A stretch of DNA of 10,402 nt, from positions 1-10,402 of the forward strand of contig JBBRLG010000252.1 of the NCBI GenBank assembly GCA_038231495.1, in the 5' to 3' direction. Under the pieces are notes generated by a model. The model ran no database searches. It saw only the letters and a list, made by a program, of their open reading frames with translations, and had not been told where the DNA came from. This document shows positions 6,171 to 10,402 of the stretch, in pieces (the stretch's first letter is position 1; every line of letters starts with the position of its first letter). Origin of the DNA: JBBRLG01 sp038231495 (GTDB taxonomy: Bacteria; Planctomycetota; Planctomycetia; Gemmatales; Gemmataceae). The position numbers and the translations under genes were made by a program.

Positions 6171-8732
6171 ATGATCGTGACGAAGCACCTGAGTGACATG
6201 ACGCTGCTGGTGACGCTAGCGGTTCTGGGAATCGGCGCGGCCGCACCTGCTGCCGACCCGGCGCAGGCGGATGACAAAGACATGCCCCGTGTCGACCGTC
6301 ACGGCGACTCATTGCCGCCGGGGGCGGTGATGCGCCTGGGGACCACCCGCTTTCGCACTACTGCGACGGAGTTCGTTCTGACTCCCGACGGCCGCACGCT
6401 GTACACCGCCGCGGGCGGGCGGACAATCGGCACCTGGGACGCCAAGAGCGGCCGGCAGGGGCCGGACGTGCATTTGAAGGGGGGGCCGGCCGATGGCCGC
6501 TGCTGGTTCGCGCCGGACGCCAAGGTCCTGGCGGTGCCCGACGACGATGGGATTGGCCTGTACGACCCGACAACCGGCGACTGCAAAAGCGTCCTGCCCA
6601 TCAATGACAAAACGAGGATGACCGTCGCCGCCTTTTCGCCCGACCACGAGACGCTAGCGACGGGTGAGTACGATTACCGCAGGGGCGAGCATAAGGCTTT
6701 CATACGCCTCTGGTCTTGCGATCAGGGCGACTGGTCCGCGATGAAGGGTAAGGGGCGGGAGCTCCCCGAAATCTCCAGCCACGTCAGCGCCCTGGCGTTT
6801 AGCCCCGACGGCAAGCGGCTGTACGCAGTCATCGATAACCTATCGCTGGGCTGCTGGGATATCGCCACGGCAAAGGAACTCTGGCAGATCAAACACCAGG
6901 CGAATAGTGGCATCGCCGTGGCACCCGACGGCAAGACGCTTTGCACCGACACCTACCCGGTCGGCCCGCTGTGCCTGTGGGACGCGGAGAACGGTCGGAA
7001 ACTTGCCACCCTGGACTCCCGGCACTGTTGGACCTTGCGGCTTGCTTTCTCGCCCGACAGTCAAACCCTGGCCCAAGGCACCGACGAGGGCGTGTTTCTC
7101 TGGGACGTGGGTAAGCGGAAATTACTACGTCATTTGGAGGAGGCCGGGGGCCGCCTGGCTTTCGCCGTCGATGGCAAGTCGCTGTTCACGCGCGGCCCTC
7201 TGCTGGAGCGCTGGGACGTGAAGACTGGCAAGCCACTCTACGCCGATACCCGCGCCGATGGCCACGTCGGGCGAGTGCAAGCCCTGACGTTCGCCCCGGA
7301 CGGCCGCGCGGTCGTGAGCCGCGCCGCGGACGGGCGTGTTTTCCTTTGGAACCTCGCGACCGGCAAGCCGCGCCAGGTACTCGATAATGCACTGAGTGAC
7401 ACGCCGTTGATTCTAACTGCGGACGGTCGGCTGTTCCTCCCCGACGAGGATGCCGGAGCCATCGCCGTGTTCGATACGGAGAAGTGGAAGGAAATCAAGC
7501 GGTTTCGCCTACCGCAAACGACGGATTACAAGACCGAGGTAACAACCTTCCAGCTATCTACGGACGGCCGGAAGCTCCTCGCGTTTGGCTGTACCCCCCT
7601 CCAGCCGCTGATGAAGGGGGAGGACTTAAATCGGCTGACGCAGCCGCTACACGGTTGGAACGTGGAGACGGGAAAGGAGGTTTTGGCGGTGGCCATTCAC
7701 AGCAATTATCGGCGGTCGTCATCGATTTCACCCGACGGCTGTTTCGTCGTGGGTGGAGGGGTGCCCGAGTTGTACAACCTTCGCTCCAGAACCTGCCGAC
7801 CGCTGGTGGATGCGCCTGCGCATTTGTGGTCCCACGCCGTCTTCAGTTCGGACGGACGTTTTTTGGCTCTACCGGAATGGGATGACGAACGAAATCCCCA
7901 GTGGAAGGGCGTCCTCGTGCATGAAGTCCACACGGGACGGCGGGTTACACGGATCGAGGCACCGCAGCGCCAGGATGGGGCACTGGCGTTCAGTCCCGAT
8001 GGCCGACTCCTGGCCGTGGTGCGTCAAGACGCGCTGGAGGTATGCGAAACCGCGACGGGCAAGAGGCTCCTGCACTTGCCGGCGCGCGGCCGGTTGACGA
8101 ATTGGACGGGACAGCACTTCGCCGAGTGTCTGAATTTCGCGCCGGATGGCCGCACCCTGGCGACGGGACACACCGACGGCACAATCCTGGTGTGGGACGT
8201 GACGCCGGCCTTGGCGAAGTTGAGCGTGCCGAAAGGGCCGGTCGATGCCGGGGCGTGCTGGACCGCTCTCGCGGCCCCCGAACCGCCGACGGCGTGGGAG
8301 GCAATTGAGCGGCTGGCGTCCGACCCGGCGGTGGCGCTGCGGCTGCTGCGGAAACGGTTGCATCCGGTGAAGATCGAGAAGCAATGGCTGCAAGTCTGCC
8401 TGGCCGACCTCGACAGCGACGTGTATGAGACGCGCGAGGCCGCGACACGGGAATTGAAGCAAGTTGCCGAAACGGTGGCAGAAGAGTTGCAAACCGCGAA
8501 AGAGAAAACGAACTCGGAGGAGGTGCGCCGCCGCCTGGCAATCGTCTTAGAAGTATCTCGCGCGGCTGTGCCGCCCGCCGACGTGGTGCGCGACTTGCGT
8601 GCGGTCGCCGTCCTGGAGCGCATCGGCTCCGACGACGCGAAGGAGTTGTTGAAGACCTTGGCCGCGGGTACGCCGGGGGCGCAATTGACACGCGAGGCGA
8701 AGGGGGCGCTGCAACGTCTCGCGGCCCGCTGA
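6171..8732 (+). CDS. Exported WD40-repeat protein with helical C-terminal module (planctomycete type)
   Basis: An 853-residue protein of no assigned reaction; WD40 propellers generally serve as binding scaffolds. Residues 1-27 look like a Sec signal peptide (hydrophobic TLLVTLAVLGIGAAAPA), so it probably works outside the cytoplasmic membrane. RHGDSLPPGAVMRLGTTRFR follows, a segment I associate with Gemmata-type WD40 proteins. From about residue 57 to 678 I count fourteen degenerate repeats of about 44 residues, each with an FSPDG-like turn and most with a (L/V)WD-like end (for example FSPDGKRLYAV, VFLWDVG, VFLWNLATGK, FAPDGRTLATG, ILVWDV). Fourteen would make two seven-bladed propellers. Residues from about 680 to the end are helical and charged, with DLDSDVYETREAATRELKQV, an HEAT-like element also found at the C-terminus of other planctomycete WD40 proteins. 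The gene is alone on the plus strand, divergent from the oxidoreductase operon and convergent with the transposase. The start at 6171 is backed by GGGAGG; 6198 is possible. Confidence 0.88.
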   Translation: MIVTKHLSDMTLLVTLAVLGIGAAAPAADPAQADDKDMPRVDRHGDSLPPGAVMRLGTTRFRTTATEFVLTPDGRTLYTAAGGRTIGTWDAKSGRQGPDVHLKGGPADGRCWFAPDAKVLAVPDDDGIGLYDPTTGDCKSVLPINDKTRMTVAAFSPDHETLATGEYDYRRGEHKAFIRLWSCDQGDWSAMKGKGRELPEISSHVSALAFSPDGKRLYAVIDNLSLGCWDIATAKELWQIKHQANSGIAVAPDGKTLCTDTYPVGPLCLWDAENGRKLATLDSRHCWTLRLAFSPDSQTLAQGTDEGVFLWDVGKRKLLRHLEEAGGRLAFAVDGKSLFTRGPLLERWDVKTGKPLYADTRADGHVGRVQALTFAPDGRAVVSRAADGRVFLWNLATGKPRQVLDNALSDTPLILTADGRLFLPDEDAGAIAVFDTEKWKEIKRFRLPQTTDYKTEVTTFQLSTDGRKLLAFGCTPLQPLMKGEDLNRLTQPLHGWNVETGKEVLAVAIHSNYRRSSSISPDGCFVVGGGVPELYNLRSRTCRPLVDAPAHLWSHAVFSSDGRFLALPEWDDERNPQWKGVLVHEVHTGRRVTRIEAPQRQDGALAFSPDGRLLAVVRQDALEVCETATGKRLLHLPARGRLTNWTGQHFAECLNFAPDGRTLATGHTDGTILVWDVTPALAKLSVPKGPVDAGACWTALAAPEPPTAWEAIERLASDPAVALRLLRKRLHPVKIEKQWLQVCLADLDSDVYETREAATRELKQVAETVAEELQTAKEKTNSEEVRRRLAIVLEVSRAAVPPADVVRDLRAVAVLERIGSDDAKELLKTLAAGTPGAQLTREAKGALQRLAAR

Positions 8733-8750
8733 TGTGATTTGCCGGGCGAG

Positions 8751-8771
8751 CGTCGGGGCGAAAGCCCGACG
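8751..8771 (+). terminator. GC-rich hairpin after the WD40 gene
   Basis: CGTCGGG (8751-8757) pairs with CCCGACG (8765-8771) around GCGAAAG, which can close further as a C-G pair over a GAAA tetraloop. It lies 18 bases past the WD40 stop codon and has no T-tract after it. It probably ends or protects the WD40 transcript; the IS begins 14 bases downstream. Confidence 0.5.
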
Positions 8772-8780
8772 TGGCAGGGT

Positions 8781-8785
8781 CTAAG
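8781..8785 (+). repeat. Left target-site duplication CTAAG
   Basis: CTAAG directly precedes the left inverted repeat and recurs at 10398-10402 just outside the right one. Five matching bases fit a target duplication. If the family makes 4-bp YTAR duplications, CTAA is the duplication and the G belongs to the element end. Confidence 0.75.
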
Positions 8786-8803
8786 TTCGAGTTTCGCAGA
8801 TTT
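8786..8803 (+). repeat. Left terminal inverted repeat of the IS
   Basis: TTCGAGTTTCGCAGATTT is identical to the reverse complement of 10380-10397. Beyond the 18 matches comes one mismatch and then two more matching G bases. Confidence 0.92.
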
Positions 8804-8898
8804 CGGCGCGCATTGCCGGCCTTCCGGCGGGTGAGTTTCATGCCTGCGGCCGAAGGAAGGGTACGGATTTGGTAGCAATTCGTCGCGTGCGGCGTGGG

Positions 8899-10266
8899 TT
8901 AGCCGGTGCGGCTGAGAAGCTCGGTAAGTTGCGCCATCCGGGCTTTCAGCTGGGTGGGGTTTTGCGACAGTTGCTCGGTTTTCTCCTCGTAGCTGACCCG
9001 GCGCAAGGTGGTCAAGAGATCCGCGAACGAGGGTTCTTGCTTGCGTTGATACCAGGGGCGCTTGGGAAACCGCAGCAAGCGATGGCCGGCGACCTGGAAC
9101 CAGACGACGACGAGAGTATACAGCAGCAAGGCCATTGGTGCGGTTCGTTCGACGGCTTTGGGTAAGCGGTTGGCAGGGTCTTCCAAACCCAAAAACTGTT
9201 TGCTGTTTTCAAAGGTGCATTCGATGGCCCAGCGGTGAGCATAAGTCGCCAGGATTTGGCGCGGCCGCCAGTCGAGTTGGGTACAGTAGAACATTTGATC
9301 GGGACGTTTGCCGTCGCGGTCGCGCGTCAGCACGATGGTCAAAAGGCGCTGGCCGCCCGACTTGTAATAGAGGGCTTGCCGGGTCTTGACCTGCAAGACG
9401 GCATGCAAGCCGAATTGGTCGAAGCGCAGCGTTGTCCAGGGCTGGTTGGGGTCGTCCGCCCGGGGGGCCATGCCGGGCAGACGAACGCCTTTCTTCCGCG
9501 GCGCCCCTTTGCTTTGGGGGGGGCGCGGCGGCGGCGGCTCCTACAGCGCGCCTTTGGGATGAACGTGGCTGATGAGGTGGACGTTGCCGGGCAAGTGGGA
9601 CAGGACGCTCTTGCCGCCGTAGGCGCTGTCGCCGGTGACGACGATCGCATCGTTGGGAAACCAGGCGGCGACCAGGGAAATCAGTTCGACGGCCAGTTGC
9701 GGGCGGGTGCGATGGTTCGGGTCGGGCTTGGCTTTGGGCTTCTTGGTCTTGCTCTTTTTGCCTTTGGTAAGGCCCTGGCGGTTGCGATAGAGCCGCATGG
9801 CAATGGGCAGCGCGAAGACCTTGGTGGGAGCCCAGAAGGGGTTGACGATGACCAGACAGAGGACGACCCAGTCGTGCCCCCAACTGACGAGGGGTTTGGC
9901 TCGGCTGGAGATAAGCGGATCGTGGTGCATGCCGGCGCCATAGAGCGTGAGGCCGCGTTTGCGACAAAGGGTGTCGTCCACGGCCCCTAATAAGGTGCCG
10001 CCGAGGGCGAAGACGCGGACGACGAGCTTGGCCAAACAGACGGACAAGCCGTCCAGGCTCCAGGCGGCGTGACTGAAGAAGCGATGGAAGCGACACCAGT
10101 GGCCGTTGTCGAGATTGCCGCCGGCGAAAATGACTTCGGTGATATAGCGGTGGCGATGGGACAGTAACCAGCCGGTGACGACTTGGACGAAGGTCTGAAA
10201 GGTGGGTGTCGTAAAGACCGGGACGAATTGCTGTAGTAGTCCACCAAAGGAGTCGGTAAGTTCCAT
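8899..10266 (-). pseudogene. DDE transposase (IS701/IS4-like) interrupted by one in-frame TAG
   Basis: Reading from the ATG at 10266, one frame runs 455 codons to a TAA at 8899, broken only by TAG at 9541-9543 (codon 242). The upstream part (241 residues) carries the first two catalytic acids: D97/D98 in GAVDDTLCRKRG and D213 in VVTGDSAYGG. After the stop the frame continues without a shift as EPPPPRPPQSKGAPRKKGVR and on to the third acid, E349, within Y342-x2-R345-x3-E349-x6-K356, the YREK signature. Relatives I remember read ALYEP or ALYDP at this point, so the TAG most likely replaces a Tyr codon by one base change. The N-terminal product alone would lack the catalytic Glu, and a restart at the ATG at 9471 would lack both Asp residues, so neither half should transpose. 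AAGGAAG 7 nt upstream supports the start. A minus-strand frame at 9209-10321 in another phase is a GC-driven shadow. Confidence 0.88.
9541..9543 (-). other. In-frame amber codon in the transposase
   Basis: The minus-strand reading is GCG CTG TAG GAG CCG. Homology resumes in the same frame at the next codon, so this is a nonsense change and not a frameshift. An eight-base G run (9516-9523 on the plus strand) lies nearby, but the frame through it stays family-consistent. Confidence 0.85.
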
Positions 10267-10267
10267 A

Positions 10268-10342
10268 AGTCGGCTTCCTTGCCACGGGGCGACCTCGGAT
10301 CGTGATAACCCAAGGTAGCAAAACCGAGCAGCGAAGCCGACT
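10268..10342 (-). promoter_or_regulatory. Inverted repeat able to hide the transposase ribosome-binding site
   Basis: In the minus-strand transcript AGTCGGCTTC (10342-10333) can pair with GAAGCCGACT (10277-10268). The second arm takes the last four bases of the SD AAGGAAG (10280-10274) and ends 1 nt before the ATG. The loop is 55 nt. Transcripts entering from outside the IS would carry both arms and could be poorly translated, a scheme known in IS10 and IS50. A promoter between the arms would escape it; I cannot identify one with confidence. Confidence 0.5.
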
Positions 10343-10379
10343 CTTTATCTCCTACTGCGATAGTGCAGAATAGCCCCCA

Positions 10380-10397
10380 AAATCTGCGAAACTCGAA
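10380..10397 (-). repeat. Right terminal inverted repeat of the IS
   Basis: Exact reverse complement of 8786-8803, lying upstream of the transposase leader. Confidence 0.92.
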
Positions 10398-10402
10398 CTA
10401 AG
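10398..10402 (+). repeat. Right target-site duplication CTAAG
   Basis: CTAAG directly follows the right inverted repeat and matches 8781-8785. The window ends on its last base, so the sequence beyond the insertion cannot be seen. Confidence 0.7.

Larger units (their letters stand above)
8786..10397 (-). mobile_element. Complete insertion sequence, IS701/IS4-like, 1612 bp
   Basis: The element is bounded by perfect 18-bp terminal inverted repeats (TTCGAGTTTCGCAGATTT from 8786, its complement ending at 10397) and flanked by CTAAG direct repeats. It carries one minus-strand DDE transposase gene, with 112 bp of non-coding sequence at the left end and 131 bp of leader at the right. The transposase has the Y-2-R-3-E-6-K signature of the IS4/IS701 group, and the YTAR-like target fits IS701. 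It inserted between genes, 53 bp after the WD40 stop, so no flanking gene is broken. Intact ends and matching flanks suggest a fairly recent insertion, but its transposase frame carries a stop codon. Confidence 0.9.

Noticed and set aside
7990..8878. Two overlapping minus-strand frames of about 284 codons
   Set aside because: Both are antisense to the WD40 C-terminus, with Arg/Pro/Ser-rich composition and no recognisable domain.
9209..10321. A 370-codon minus-strand frame that runs across the amber codon of the transposase
   Set aside because: It is in another phase, is rich in Arg, Pro, Ser and His with no transposase motif, and overlaps the true frame, which carries the DDE residues. Using it to bypass the stop would need two frameshifts.

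Overview
The window looks like chromosomal DNA from a high-GC planctomycete, most likely of the Gemmata type. The main support is the exported WD40 protein, whose N-terminal segment (GDSLPPGAVMRLGTTRFR) and helical C-terminal module are of a kind I associate with that family. An exported Gfo/Idh/MocA protein and GC-rich intergenic hairpins agree with this. The assignment rests on recognised protein style, not on a marker gene.

Layout. Positions 1-5833 hold four genes read on the minus strand, in transcription order: an exported Gfo/Idh/MocA-like oxidoreductase (5833-4811), a short-chain dehydrogenase (4806-4024), an aminoacyl-tRNA-protein transferase of the ATE/Bpt family (4014-3226) and leucyl-tRNA synthetase leuS (2812-101). 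The first three are separated by only 4 and 9 nt and look like one operon. A 413-bp gap before leuS is filled by a nested palindromic element (2866-3223) with perfect 42-bp inverted arms. A strong hairpin (49-96) follows the leuS stop. Positions 5834-6170 form a divergent intergenic region with the signals for the oxidoreductase operon and for a plus-strand gene. That gene (6171-8732) encodes an 853-residue exported protein with about fourteen WD40-like repeats and a helical C-terminus, followed by a GC-rich hairpin. Positions 8781-10402 hold a complete insertion sequence with 18-bp perfect terminal inverted repeats, flanked by CTAAG direct repeats. Its DDE transposase gene has both halves in one frame, broken by a single TAG codon.

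How the genes relate. The transferase next to leuS belongs to a family that moves an amino acid from aminoacyl-tRNA onto protein N-termini. In bacterial Bpt that amino acid is leucine, so LeuRS would make its donor substrate; this is the most meaningful functional link here. The two dehydrogenase-type genes have no visible substrate. I found no defence system, CRISPR array, rRNA or tRNA. The less ordinary items are the nested palindrome, the amber-interrupted transposase in an otherwise intact IS, and an inverted repeat able to hide the transposase ribosome-binding site.
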